Shown: in pieces, positions 27,688 through 36,209 of the stretch
Position numbering within the stretch: position 1 is the first letter of the stretch
How the letters are laid out: every line of letters starts with the position of its first letter
The notes under the pieces: generated by a model
What the model saw: the letters and a program-made list of their open reading frames with translations, nothing else
Told to the model about the DNA's origin: nothing
The model's database searches: none
Made by a program: the position numbers and the translations under genes
Assembly: GCA_963798775.1 (NCBI GenBank)
Contig: CAWCUK010000003.1
Span: 62,001 to 126,000 of the forward strand
From: CAWCUK01 sp963798775
GTDB lineage: Bacteria > Bacteroidota > Ignavibacteria > Ignavibacteriales > Ignavibacteriaceae
Direction of reading: 5' to 3'
DNA: 64,000 bases

Positions 27688-29072
27688 TGAATTTAAAAAA
27701 CCGAATTGCTGTTTATTATTTAGTTGTTACGGCTTTATTAACCGGTTTATTATTCCTAACAATTTATCTTGTTGTTTTTAATACTGTCTATTCTCATTTA
27801 GATAACGATCTTACCGCGGAATACAGAGAAGTTTATAAGAATATAACCGTTCTTAACGACAGATTTGTGTTTAATAATCAGTTTGAGTGGGGAGAACGGG
27901 AACACGGACAAATTGAAGTGAATCCTATTTTTGTTCAAATAACTGATTCGTTCGGCAATATAATTCATAAAACAGGAAATCTTTATAAAGGGCAGCTTTA
28001 TTTAGATAAGTCAATTAAGAAAAAAATCTTTTACAATTCAGAACTTTCCGGCGCTCCTACCCGTTCTTTGCAAATGCCTATTTTAAGCCCTTTAGGAAAA
28101 GTTTTGGGATTTTTAACTATAACAATTCCACTCGAAGAATCCGCTTTAGTACTGGAGAATTTAGAAATTGTTTTAATAATCGCGTTCCCTCTGGTTTTAT
28201 TTGTGTTATTCGGTGTATCCCGGTTTATTGCCGGAAAAACTACTCAGCCTATAAATAAAGTAATTTCATCTGCTCAAAAAATTACCAAAGAAAATCTTGA
28301 TGATAGAATAATACTTCCGGCGCATAAAGATGAAATTTATATTTTAACCGAAACAATAAATGAACTGCTTAACCGGCTTGAAGACGCATTATTGAGGGAA
28401 AAACAATTCACCTCAGATGCTTCGCACGAATTACGAACTCCGCTTGCGGTATTAAAAGGAACGTTAGAAGTACTAATAAGAAAACCTCGTGATGTTGAAC
28501 ATTATGAAGATAAGATTAGTTACTGCATTACTGAGGTTGATAGAATGTCGAGACTGATAGATCAGCTGCTACTTTTAGCAAGATTTGACAGCGGTAAAAT
28601 TAAACCGCGAATAAATAAGGTTTATCTTCCTAATATTATAGAAGAAACTTTATTCCGGCTTCAAACACAAATTGACAAAAAGAAAATAGAAATAAATTTT
28701 GAACCGAAAAATTCTTTTGCTATTGAAGCTGACGAATCGTTAACGGAAATAATTATTGAAAATATTTTAACAAATTCAATAAAATATTCTGAAGTGACCA
28801 AACCTATAGAAATTCTTTTAGATAAAGAAAACGATTTAGTGAAATGCAGGATAATTGATAAAGGAATTGGTATGACGGATGAACAGGTGAACAGAATTTT
28901 TGATAGATTTTATCGTGCCGATGAGTCCAGAAATTCCGGTATTGATGGCAGCGGATTAGGTTTGGCTATAGTTAAAAAATTAGCCGATATGCAAAATATT
29001 TCGATCAATGTTGAAAGTGAAATCTCTAAAGGTACTATTTTTACAATACTTTTTTCCTCTCTCCAAAATTAA
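27687..29072 (+). CDS. Sensor histidine kinase with HAMP domain
   Basis: A 461-residue inner membrane kinase. Membrane helices at about 10-32 and 160-180 enclose a periplasmic sensor domain of about 125 residues. HAMP follows (TTQPINKVISSAQKI), then the dimerisation and phosphoacceptor motif SHELRTP with H247, and the ATPase N, G1 and G2 boxes (ENILTNSIKYS, DKGIGM, GSGLGLAIVKK). The signal sensed is unknown; the organisation is that of metal or envelope-stress kinases. Confidence 0.93.
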   Translation: MNLKNRIAVYYLVVTALLTGLLFLTIYLVVFNTVYSHLDNDLTAEYREVYKNITVLNDRFVFNNQFEWGEREHGQIEVNPIFVQITDSFGNIIHKTGNLYKGQLYLDKSIKKKIFYNSELSGAPTRSLQMPILSPLGKVLGFLTITIPLEESALVLENLEIVLIIAFPLVLFVLFGVSRFIAGKTTQPINKVISSAQKITKENLDDRIILPAHKDEIYILTETINELLNRLEDALLREKQFTSDASHELRTPLAVLKGTLEVLIRKPRDVEHYEDKISYCITEVDRMSRLIDQLLLLARFDSGKIKPRINKVYLPNIIEETLFRLQTQIDKKKIEINFEPKNSFAIEADESLTEIIIENILTNSIKYSEVTKPIEILLDKENDLVKCRIIDKGIGMTDEQVNRIFDRFYRADESRNSGIDGSGLGLAIVKKLADMQNISINVESEISKGTIFTILFSSLQN

Positions 29073-29167
29073 GCTGATTTTAATTTTTTATTAACTCTCA
29101 TTTTAGATAATCATAGTAACTTTTATTTGAAAAAAATAAGTTTTTATAATAAGAGGAGAGAATTACT

Positions 29168-29794
29168 ATGAAATCTAAAGTTTTATTTACAGTTTTATTT
29201 GCCGCTTTTATTCTTGCCGTTTCAGGTGTTTATGCTTCCACTCCCGATAAAATTACAACCGTAAAGAATTTAAAAGATGCGATAATAGGTGAAACAACAG
29301 CAAGTACTAAATATAACGCGTATGCTGAAAAGGCAAGAGAAGAAGGGCATCAAAAAATCGCCCTGCTTTTTGAGGCCGCGTCTAAATCGGAAGCCGTACA
29401 CGCAAATAATCATAGAGCCGCTTTGGAACAATTAGGTGAAACTATGGGCGAAATAAACCCCGAATACTCGGTTGGTACTACAAAAGAAAATCTTGAAGAC
29501 GCGTTAAAAGGCGAAACTTACGAGGTAGTAACAATGTATCCCGATTTCATTAAAAATTCCAGTGAAGCAAAATATAATATTGCTACATTAACTTTTAATT
29601 ATGCTTATCAAACTGAAAAAAAACATCAGGCTTTATATAAATCTGCTTTGGAAATGTTAAATAACCGGCAGGAAGATTTACTTCCTGAAAAATATATGGT
29701 CTGTACAACCTGCGGTAATACATATAATGGAGAAGCACCAAATAGATGCGGAATTTCTATGACTCCGAAAGAACGTTTTATAACAATACAATAA
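29168..29794 (+). CDS. Exported rubrerythrin-like protein with incomplete rubredoxin site
   Basis: A 208-residue protein with a strong AGAGGAGAG site and a Sec signal peptide at 1-23, unusual because rubrerythrins are normally cytosolic. The ferritin-like domain shows ETTASTKYNAYAEKA and EAASKSEAVHANNH, then KGETYEVVTMYP and TEKKHQ for the second half of the diiron site. The C-terminal rubredoxin-like knuckle has C179, C182 and C194, but the fourth ligand is Ser (S197, codon TCT at 29756-29758). Rubrerythrins reduce peroxide. Followed by a good terminator, so it is a single gene or the end of the two-component transcript. Confidence 0.85.
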   Translation: MKSKVLFTVLFAAFILAVSGVYASTPDKITTVKNLKDAIIGETTASTKYNAYAEKAREEGHQKIALLFEAASKSEAVHANNHRAALEQLGETMGEINPEYSVGTTKENLEDALKGETYEVVTMYPDFIKNSSEAKYNIATLTFNYAYQTEKKHQALYKSALEMLNNRQEDLLPEKYMVCTTCGNTYNGEAPNRCGISMTPKERFITIQ

Positions 29795-29820
29795 TTCTTC
29801 ATATAACTCTTAATTAATCT

Positions 29821-29860
29821 GATCCGTTTTCATAGAAAGAAGACGGATCTTTCTTTTTCT
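29821..29860 (+). terminator. Rho-independent terminator after rubrerythrin-like gene
   Basis: Stem GATCCGT at 29821-29827 with ACGGATC at 29843-29849, extendable inside the loop by TTTC/GAAA pairing, followed by TTTCTTTTTCT on the plus strand. Confidence 0.8.
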
Positions 29861-29961
29861 ACCTTTCATCTAAATCAAACCGTATTATTCAATTGGTATT
29901 CATCACAGTTAATACCGCCTTACTTTTTGTACTTTAAGTTAAATAAAAAAGTAAAAATTGT

Positions 29962-30762
29962 ATGGCGGATAATCAAATAAAAGCATGGTTAGAAATTACT
30001 GCGCGTATCGGATATGTGGCTAAGGGAATATTATATATAATAATGGGAGCACTTTCCGCACAAGTTGCATTGGGAACAGGAGGACAAACCGCGGGGATGA
30101 AGGAAGCATTATATGAGGTGGCCTCTAAACCTTACGGTAAAGTTATGCTGGGAATTGTTGCATTGGGTCTTATTGCTCATGTTCTCTGGAGATTTGCCCA
30201 AGCCTTTGTTGATCCCGAAGGGAAAGGTGCCAAAGTTAAAGCGATTTTTCAAAGGATCGGTTTTGCCTCTGCTGTCCCGATGTATGGTGCAATGGCATAT
30301 TTATCATTTAAAATTATTTTAGGATCCGGCAGTAGCAGCTCTCCCCAAAGTTTAACCGCAAGTGTTTTATCTAAACCTTTCGGCCCATATTTGGTTGGCG
30401 CAGTCGGAGCTTCAATTATAATATCTGGTTTTTTCCAACTGTATTTAGCTATATCCGCAGGTTTTGAGCATAAATTTAAAATGAGCAGTATGAACAAAAC
30501 AGAAAAAGCAATTTCGGTTAATATATCGCGATACGGATTAGGCGCAAGGTCTGTTGTATTCGGAATGATAGGATATTTTTTAATTGTTTCCGCAATAAAT
30601 TTTAACCCCGATAAAGCTTCCGGAATTGGCGGTGCGTTAAGAAGATTACTTCAAGAACCCTATGGACCTTATTTAATGCTTGTTGTGGCTGTCGGACTTA
30701 TCGCATATGGAGGATTTGATATTGTTCTTTCAGTTTATAGAAAATTTCCTGTTAGAGGATGA
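29962..30762 (+). CDS. DUF1206 family membrane protein
   Basis: A 266-residue inner membrane protein with six hydrophobic segments made of three similar two-helix repeats; each repeat contains a GYVAKGILYII- or RSVVFGMIGYF-like first helix and a PYGxxxLxxVxxGLI-like second helix (about 60, 140 and 220). This is the DUF1206 pattern. Function unknown. First gene of a tight plus-strand group ending at 33671. Confidence 0.88.
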   Translation: MADNQIKAWLEITARIGYVAKGILYIIMGALSAQVALGTGGQTAGMKEALYEVASKPYGKVMLGIVALGLIAHVLWRFAQAFVDPEGKGAKVKAIFQRIGFASAVPMYGAMAYLSFKIILGSGSSSSPQSLTASVLSKPFGPYLVGAVGASIIISGFFQLYLAISAGFEHKFKMSSMNKTEKAISVNISRYGLGARSVVFGMIGYFLIVSAINFNPDKASGIGGALRRLLQEPYGPYLMLVVAVGLIAYGGFDIVLSVYRKFPVRG

Positions 30763-30773
30763 GGTAAAAGTTT

Positions 30774-32162
30774 ATGATTTTAGAAACAATTGAATCAAAA
30801 GGAATTTCTCATTTTTCTTATTTGGTGGGAGATCAATCCTCCAATACAGCCGCTGTTATTGATCCAAGAAGAGATGTTGATATTTATCTTAAACTTGCCG
30901 CTGAAAATAATCTTTATATCAGGTATATTTTTGAAACTCACATTCACGCGGATTTTATTAGCGGCAGCAGAGAATTATCTACTAAAACCGGCGCGGAAAT
31001 ATTTGTAGGAGCTGAAGGTGATTATGGCTTTGAATGCAGTCTTCTTTATGAAGATGATGAAATTGAAATTGGAGAATTAAAATTAAAAGTAGTTCATACA
31101 CCCGGACATACTCCCGAACACCTTTGCTATTTAATAGGGGGTGGAAAAGGAGCAGAGAAAACATGGGGAATATTTTCCGGTGATACATTATTCGCCGGCG
31201 AAATAGGCCGGCCTGATTTACTCGGGAAAAAGAATGAGAAAAAATTAGCCTCCCAGTTATTTGATTCTCTGCATAATAAAATATTTAATCTTAATGATGA
31301 TCTTATAGTTTATCCTGCCCACGGAAAAGGCTCTCCCTGCGGTGCAAGTATAGGAGATCGTTCTACAACAACTATCGGTTACGAGAAACGGAATAACCCT
31401 GTATTAAGCATCGAAAATAAAAAGGATTTTGTGGAAAAAATTTTAGCATCTCAATCTCCTCCGCCAAAATATTACCCTCGAATGAAAAAAATAAATGCGG
31501 AAGGACCGAAAATATTAAATTCATTTCCTTACATAGCTCCATTAACCCCGGAGGATTTTAAGATGGAAATGAATCTAAAAAATAGAGTGGTACTTGATAC
31601 TCGTGAAATAGAAGCTTTTGCAGGAGCTCATATAAAAAATTCTATTAACATAGCATTACGTTTAGCATTCCCTATTTGGTGCGGTTGGATTTTAAAACCT
31701 GATGATAAACTTATAATTATTTTGCAAGATGAAACTAAATTAGATGAAACTATAATACAATTATATAGAGTCGGATATGAAAAAATTGCCGGTTATTTAC
31801 AAAAAGGATTTCGCAGTTGGATTGAAGAAGGTTATAATTATGAAAAAGGAAACCAGATAAGTGTCCATGAACTAAATAAGAAATTAAAAAAAGGAGAAAA
31901 GGATTTTCAGCTTTTAGATGTTCGAAGTGTAAATGAATATGAAGAAGGGCATATTCCTGCGGCTAAAAATATTTATGTTCCTTTTATTAAAGAGAATATG
32001 GATAAGTTTAATAAACAGCTCCCGATTATAACATATTGCGGTTCCGGTTTTAGATCGAGCATTGCCGCGAGTATTTTAAGAAAAAATGGTTTTGAAAAAG
32101 TTTCCAATATACCCGGAAGTTTTTCCGCTTGGAAAGCTGCCGGATTTGAAGTAATAAAATGA
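30774..32162 (+). CDS. MBL-fold hydrolase fused to two rhodanese domains (persulfide dioxygenase-like)
   Basis: A 462-residue protein. The MBL part (1-240) has THIHADFISGS as the metal motif, HTPGHTPEH and FSGDTLFAGEIGRPDL, matching the ETHE1/persulfide dioxygenase type. Rhodanese domain 1 (about 265-360) lacks a catalytic Cys in the loop position (ILQDET). Rhodanese domain 2 (about 365-462) has the active loop TYCGSGFRSS with C at about 422. Family enzymes oxidise glutathione or protein persulfide to sulfite and shuffle sulfane sulfur. Sits between DUF1206 and cyclase genes in one operon. Confidence 0.9.
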   Translation: MILETIESKGISHFSYLVGDQSSNTAAVIDPRRDVDIYLKLAAENNLYIRYIFETHIHADFISGSRELSTKTGAEIFVGAEGDYGFECSLLYEDDEIEIGELKLKVVHTPGHTPEHLCYLIGGGKGAEKTWGIFSGDTLFAGEIGRPDLLGKKNEKKLASQLFDSLHNKIFNLNDDLIVYPAHGKGSPCGASIGDRSTTTIGYEKRNNPVLSIENKKDFVEKILASQSPPPKYYPRMKKINAEGPKILNSFPYIAPLTPEDFKMEMNLKNRVVLDTREIEAFAGAHIKNSINIALRLAFPIWCGWILKPDDKLIIILQDETKLDETIIQLYRVGYEKIAGYLQKGFRSWIEEGYNYEKGNQISVHELNKKLKKGEKDFQLLDVRSVNEYEEGHIPAAKNIYVPFIKENMDKFNKQLPIITYCGSGFRSSIAASILRKNGFEKVSNIPGSFSAWKAAGFEVIK

Positions 32163-32169
32163 TAGCACC

Positions 32170-32766
32170 ATGACTAGAAAATTAGCGGATGCAAGTTTTC
32201 TTAAAGATATTTTCACTGAAGAAAGAGGCATAAATTTAAAAACACTTGAAGGTACACTTCTTCTTGCCGTTGAAATAGGCAGGGAAGGTCGTGAAGGTCG
32301 AAAAGTAGGAACGCTTTTTACAATTGGTGATTCAGAAGAAGTATTAAAGCGATCAAAAACATTAATACTTGATCCGCTTTGGCATCATCCGCCCGAGAAA
32401 AAAACAATTGCTGATCAGAATATGAGGGAAACCTTAAAAGAACTTTCTCAATTAGACGGTGCTTTTGTAGTTTCAGACGACGGTGTTGTACTTTCCGCTT
32501 GCCGATATATAAATGCTTCATCCGAAGGAATAACTCTTCCCTTGGGCTTAGGAAGCCGTCATATGGCTGCCGCATCAATCACTAAACAGACAACCGCTGT
32601 TGCCATAGTTGTATCTGAGTCATCAGTAGTTAGAATTTTTGATGACGGAAAAATAATTGCGGAAATTATTCCTGAACTGTGGTTAATGAAAAAATATGCG
32701 CCTAAAAATAAAAATTCGGCGGGAAATCAAAAACTATCTAATAAAAAAGAAAAGGCAGCTGATTAA
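32170..32766 (+). CDS. Stand-alone diadenylate cyclase (DacZ-like DisA_N domain)
   Basis: A 198-residue protein without membrane segment. An N-terminal REGRKVGTLFTIGD strand pair leads into the DAC domain: DGAFVVSDDGVV with DGA at 96-98 and GLGSRHMAAASIT with GSRH at 128-131, followed by AIVVSESSVVRIF. This arrangement is that of soluble DacZ-type cyclases known from archaea and some bacteria, which make c-di-AMP from ATP. It is the second cyclase in this window and has a different architecture from the first. Stop overlaps the start of the CHAD gene by one base. Confidence 0.85.
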   Translation: MTRKLADASFLKDIFTEERGINLKTLEGTLLLAVEIGREGREGRKVGTLFTIGDSEEVLKRSKTLILDPLWHHPPEKKTIADQNMRETLKELSQLDGAFVVSDDGVVLSACRYINASSEGITLPLGLGSRHMAAASITKQTTAVAIVVSESSVVRIFDDGKIIAEIIPELWLMKKYAPKNKNSAGNQKLSNKKEKAAD

Positions 32767-33671
32767 TGGGATACAAACTGAAAAAGAAAGAAAAAATTAG
32801 TAAAGGACTAAAAAGAATTCTTGAAGAACAAATAGATAAAGTAGTTGATGAAATAAATAACCCGAAAGAAAATATTGATGAAACCGTTCATGAAATAAGA
32901 AAAAGATTTAAAAAAATTAGAACTGTTATTCGGCTTTTAAGAGATGAAATTGGAAAAAATAAATATAAAGAAGAAAACTTATTTTATCGCGATGAAGGTA
33001 GAAGGATAGCCGGGATTAGGGACAGTTTTGTTTTGGAAGAATCATTAAATAAAATACTAAATTATTATGCGCACCAGCTTATAAGCGGCGCTTTTGAAAA
33101 TGTAAAAGTAAATCTGGAGGAGAGCCATAAAAGTTTTAAAGCTGAAAAAAATTATAAATCAGAAATAAATGAAATTAAAAAGGAAATAATAACCGCCAAG
33201 GAAAGAATAATCGCGCTGACGGTAAAGGGAGATGATTTTAAATTAATTTCGGACGGTTTACAAAGAATATATAAACGAGGTAAAAAAGGGATTCAAAACG
33301 CGTATCAAAATCCAATACCGGAAAATTTTCACGAATGGAGAAAACGCGTAAAATATTTAAGATATTCGATAAAAGCAGTAAGTAATTTTTGGCCGGATGA
33401 ATTAAATCAATTTAAAGATTCACTTCATAACTTAACCGATTTTTTAGGAGAGATACACGATCTTTTACAGCTTAAAAATGTACTTTTAAGTAATAAGGAA
33501 TTATGCAGAGATGAAACTCAGCTGCAGATGCTGCTTGCATTAATAAACCAGCGAACCGAAGAACTTAAAATATTAGCTAAAGCAGAAGGGGAAAGAATAT
33601 ATGCGGAAAAACCTAAAGCTTTTATAAAAAGAATTAATAATTATTATAAAGCCTTCAAGAAAAATGATTAA
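32766..33671 (+). CDS. CHAD domain protein
   Basis: A 301-residue all-helical basic protein with two CHAD halves. Conserved His and basic residues are seen in VHEIRKRFKKIRTVIRLL near 40 and FHEWRKRVKYLRYSIKA near 200, and LGEIHDLLQLKNVL near 230. CHAD domains bind inorganic polyphosphate. Translationally coupled to the diadenylate cyclase, implying a joint role in nucleotide or phosphate stress signalling (inference). Confidence 0.9.
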   Translation: MGYKLKKKEKISKGLKRILEEQIDKVVDEINNPKENIDETVHEIRKRFKKIRTVIRLLRDEIGKNKYKEENLFYRDEGRRIAGIRDSFVLEESLNKILNYYAHQLISGAFENVKVNLEESHKSFKAEKNYKSEINEIKKEIITAKERIIALTVKGDDFKLISDGLQRIYKRGKKGIQNAYQNPIPENFHEWRKRVKYLRYSIKAVSNFWPDELNQFKDSLHNLTDFLGEIHDLLQLKNVLLSNKELCRDETQLQMLLALINQRTEELKILAKAEGERIYAEKPKAFIKRINNYYKAFKKND

Positions 33672-33796
33672 AAAATTAATCGGTAATTATCTTCGAAATA
33701 AAATTTATATTTGATGAGAATCATTATAAACCAAATGATTATATTTTATTTTATTTAATTAAAAGCAAAAAATACTGGTTAAGGCGGAGGATAGAA

Positions 33797-34258
33797 ATGG
33801 CTTATATTAATATCGGTCAGTTATTGTGGGTTGCTCTTGTTGCGGGTGTTATCGGAACTGCCGGCATGACTTTTTTTCTCCAAAGCATTACTAAATCCGG
33901 AATAGCTAACGCGGATATGGTAAGAGCAATAGGAAGTTTATTTACTAAATCTTTAGATAATGCGTTCGGAATCGGAATCGCAATTCATTTCTTCTTCGGT
34001 TATCTTTTTGCCGTCCTTTATATTCTCCTCATAACCTTTTTCAATATTCATTCTTTTTTAGCTACTACAGGATTCGGCTTGCTGCTGGGCTTTATTCATG
34101 GTGCTGTTGTAGGATTTACATTAGTTGCGGCCGTAGCGGAAAGCCATCCGCTGGAGCAGTTTAGGGATCCCGGATTTAGTGTTGCGGTTGCGCATTGGGC
34201 CGCGCATGTTATATTTGGAATTCTTGTCGGAGCATTAATAAGTTTGATGGGTTATTAA
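33797..34258 (+). CDS. Small four-helix membrane protein, unknown
   Basis: A 153-residue protein after a GGCGGAGG site. Four hydrophobic segments at about 8-30, 58-82, 90-115 and 125-150. Polar and charged features such as AESHPLEQFRDPG lie between helices 3 and 4, and several His occur in helices (AVAHWAAHVIFG). No family recognised. It is 16 bases from the next small gene. Confidence 0.75.
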   Translation: MAYINIGQLLWVALVAGVIGTAGMTFFLQSITKSGIANADMVRAIGSLFTKSLDNAFGIGIAIHFFFGYLFAVLYILLITFFNIHSFLATTGFGLLLGFIHGAVVGFTLVAAVAESHPLEQFRDPGFSVAVAHWAAHVIFGILVGALISLMGY

Positions 34259-34274
34259 TCTTTCATCGGAGAAG

Positions 34275-34610
34275 ATGATGGCACATTACCTGGTAACAGC
34301 AAAACCAATTTTGAAAAAAATTAAATCTCTTGAGAATTCTCTTAAAAATAATGAATTCCTAAACCTACAGCCTTTTGGTAAAGCAATTTCATTTAGTTTA
34401 TTAAATGCTCGTTTAAAGGAAAATGGATTAGCTGTTTGGGAGGAAGAAGATTATTGTGATCCTCCGCTAAAAGAAGAGAAATTTCATGTATTAAAATATT
34501 TTTTTGAGGATATAAACGCAAAAGAAATAAAGGAAGGGGAGGGGTGGAATTCAATTAAGGAACTTCCTGAAATGTTTCCTGCTTTATTTAAAAAAAGCGC
34601 TCATTTCTGA
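34275..34610 (+). CDS. Small soluble protein, unknown
   Basis: A 111-residue protein; ATG codons at 34275 and 34278 are both possible. It has no signal or membrane segment. Conserved-looking blocks are LNLQPFGKAISFSLLNAR, AVWEEEDYCDPPLKEEK and GEGWNSIKELPEMFP. I have the impression of a recurrent hypothetical family but cannot name it. Its last codons overlap the terminator stem of the convergent aldo/keto reductase gene. Confidence 0.7.
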   Translation: MMAHYLVTAKPILKKIKSLENSLKNNEFLNLQPFGKAISFSLLNARLKENGLAVWEEEDYCDPPLKEEKFHVLKYFFEDINAKEIKEGEGWNSIKELPEMFPALFKKSAHF

Positions 34611-34614
34611 GCGC
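34591..34614 (-). terminator. Terminator of the aldo/keto reductase gene, overlapping the convergent gene's end
   Basis: Stem GAGCGC/GCGCTC (34597-34602 with 34609-34614), 6-base loop, and seven or more T after it on the minus strand. It begins 9 bases after the reductase stop and includes the last codons of the plus-strand gene. Confidence 0.8.
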
Positions 34615-34622
34615 CGATTGAA

Positions 34623-35609
34623 TTATCTGTTTACCGCTTTCATTCCGTCTGCGGTATAACGCTCTCCTTTTGCGGCTCCTTTTGGTGCTACTCTATTTAT
34701 CATTTCATTATCTGCCGCGGTAACTTTAAAATCAGCCGCTTTAACATTTTCTTCTAAATATGTAATATGTTTTGTTCCCGCTATTGGAACAATATCATTG
34801 CCCTGGGCTAATAGCCAAGCAAGCGCGAATTGTGAAGGAGTTGCGCCTTTTTCTTTTGCCAATTCTTCAACTCTTCTTACAATATTTAAATTTTGTTCAA
34901 AGTTTCCTTCATCAAAACGAGGATTATTTCTTCTATAATCTCCTTCAGGAATTTCATCTCTGGAGTTAAATTTACCGGTTAAAAATCCTCTTCCTAAAGG
35001 ACTGTAAGCTACAAAACCGATTCCTAACTCTCTACATGCCGGTATTATTTCAGCTTCAGGATCTCTTGTCCATATAGAATATTCTGTTTGAAGAGCGCTT
35101 ATAGGATGAACTTTATTTGCTTTCTTAATTGTTGCGGCAGATGCTTCCGACATACCGAGATATCTTACTTTTCCTTCTTTAACTAAATCTGCCATCGCTC
35201 CAATAGTATCTTCAATAGGTGTATTGGGATCAACGCGGTGCTGATAATAAAGGTCTATCACTTCAACTCCCAGTCTTTTTAAACTTCCCTCACAAGCCTT
35301 TTTTACATATTCTGGTTTACCGTTAACTCCGCGTGAATTCGGATCTTCACCCCTAACAATACCAAATTTAGTTGCTAAAATAACTTTATCCCGCCGATCT
35401 TTAATCGCTTTCCCGACTAATTCTTCATTATGCCCTATCCCATACATATCAGCGGTATCTAAAAAATTTACTCCCAGCTCAATCGCTCTATGTATTGTGG
35501 CAATTGACTGAGGATCATTTCTATCTCCGTAAAATTCCGACATACCCATACAGCCAAGTCCGACAGCGGATACTTCTAATCCATGGCTGCCTAATTTTCT
35601 ACTCTGCAT
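34623..35609 (-). CDS. Aldo/keto reductase (IolS/YajO-like)
   Basis: A 328-residue TIM-barrel reductase after a TAAGGAGAG site. Marks: GLGCMGMSEFYG, FLDTADMYGIGHNEEL (catalytic Asp and Tyr), LATKFGI (Lys), LYYQHRVDP (His), and VPIAGTKHITYLEEN for NADPH binding. It differs from the aldo/keto reductase at 23546 in the longer family type (pyridoxal reductase/auxin-induced-like). Substrate unknown. Single gene. Confidence 0.9.
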   Translation of the reverse strand: MQSRKLGSHGLEVSAVGLGCMGMSEFYGDRNDPQSIATIHRAIELGVNFLDTADMYGIGHNEELVGKAIKDRRDKVILATKFGIVRGEDPNSRGVNGKPEYVKKACEGSLKRLGVEVIDLYYQHRVDPNTPIEDTIGAMADLVKEGKVRYLGMSEASAATIKKANKVHPISALQTEYSIWTRDPEAEIIPACRELGIGFVAYSPLGRGFLTGKFNSRDEIPEGDYRRNNPRFDEGNFEQNLNIVRRVEELAKEKGATPSQFALAWLLAQGNDIVPIAGTKHITYLEENVKAADFKVTAADNEMINRVAPKGAAKGERYTADGMKAVNR

Positions 35610-35700
35610 ATTCTCTCCTTATTTTTTTTATTCAACAAATAAATTATAAAAAAATAATGAGTTCGGTTGAGTAATCAATCAAAGGCGGAGAATATTATTC

Positions 35701-36186
35701 CTATACTTGAATAATTAATTGGTTACCGGAAAAATTAGTTGTATATGAACGTAACGCAACTTGTGCCGGTCCTTGAACAACATTTCCGGTTAATCCAAAT
35801 TTTGAACCATGACACGGACAGACATAATCTTTATTATTTGAATCAAAATCAGTAACAATACAACCTTGGTGTGTGCAGATTCCTGAAACCGCTGTGAATT
35901 TCGTATTGGAATTACGATATACTAAAACCGCGTTATTACCGCTGTTAAATAATATAACTGCTTTTCCTCCGACAGTTGCTAACGGCGAACCGGAATCAAC
36001 CGCTAAGGTAATTTTTTGATTGGATACTGTTGTACTAATGGAGGGTAAGCTTGTAAAAGGGGAGTTCCCGACAGGGTTTGAGCTGCTGCCGCAGCTTTCT
36101 AAAAAGCTAACCGCGGCACCGCTAATTGTGAATATTAATGCTGATTTTACTGATTTTGTACAAAACTCTCTTCGATTTATCTTCAT
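35701..36186 (-). CDS. Exported Rieske [2Fe-2S] protein
   Basis: The ATG at 36186 follows AAGGATT; a longer TTG start at 36201 is less likely. The 161-residue product has a Tat-like signal (KINRREFCTKS then a hydrophobic stretch) ending in a possible lipobox FLESC. The Rieske cluster ligands are in CTHQGC and CPCHGS, with normal spacing. Small Rieske lipoproteins like this may transfer electrons in the periplasm; no cytochrome b partner is adjacent. It is 23 bases downstream of the TolC gene. Confidence 0.87.
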   Translation of the reverse strand: MKINRREFCTKSVKSALIFTISGAAVSFLESCGSSSNPVGNSPFTSLPSISTTVSNQKITLAVDSGSPLATVGGKAVILFNSGNNAVLVYRNSNTKFTAVSGICTHQGCIVTDFDSNNKDYVCPCHGSKFGLTGNVVQGPAQVALRSYTTNFSGNQLIIQV

Positions 36187-36209
36187 ACTGAATCCTTTCA
36201 ATATGGTAA

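Noticed and set aside
32286..32310. Short tandem repeat GGTCGTGAAGGTCG in the second cyclase gene
   Set aside because: It encodes the REGREGRK segment that is a normal part of the DacZ-like family, so it is not a separate repeat element.
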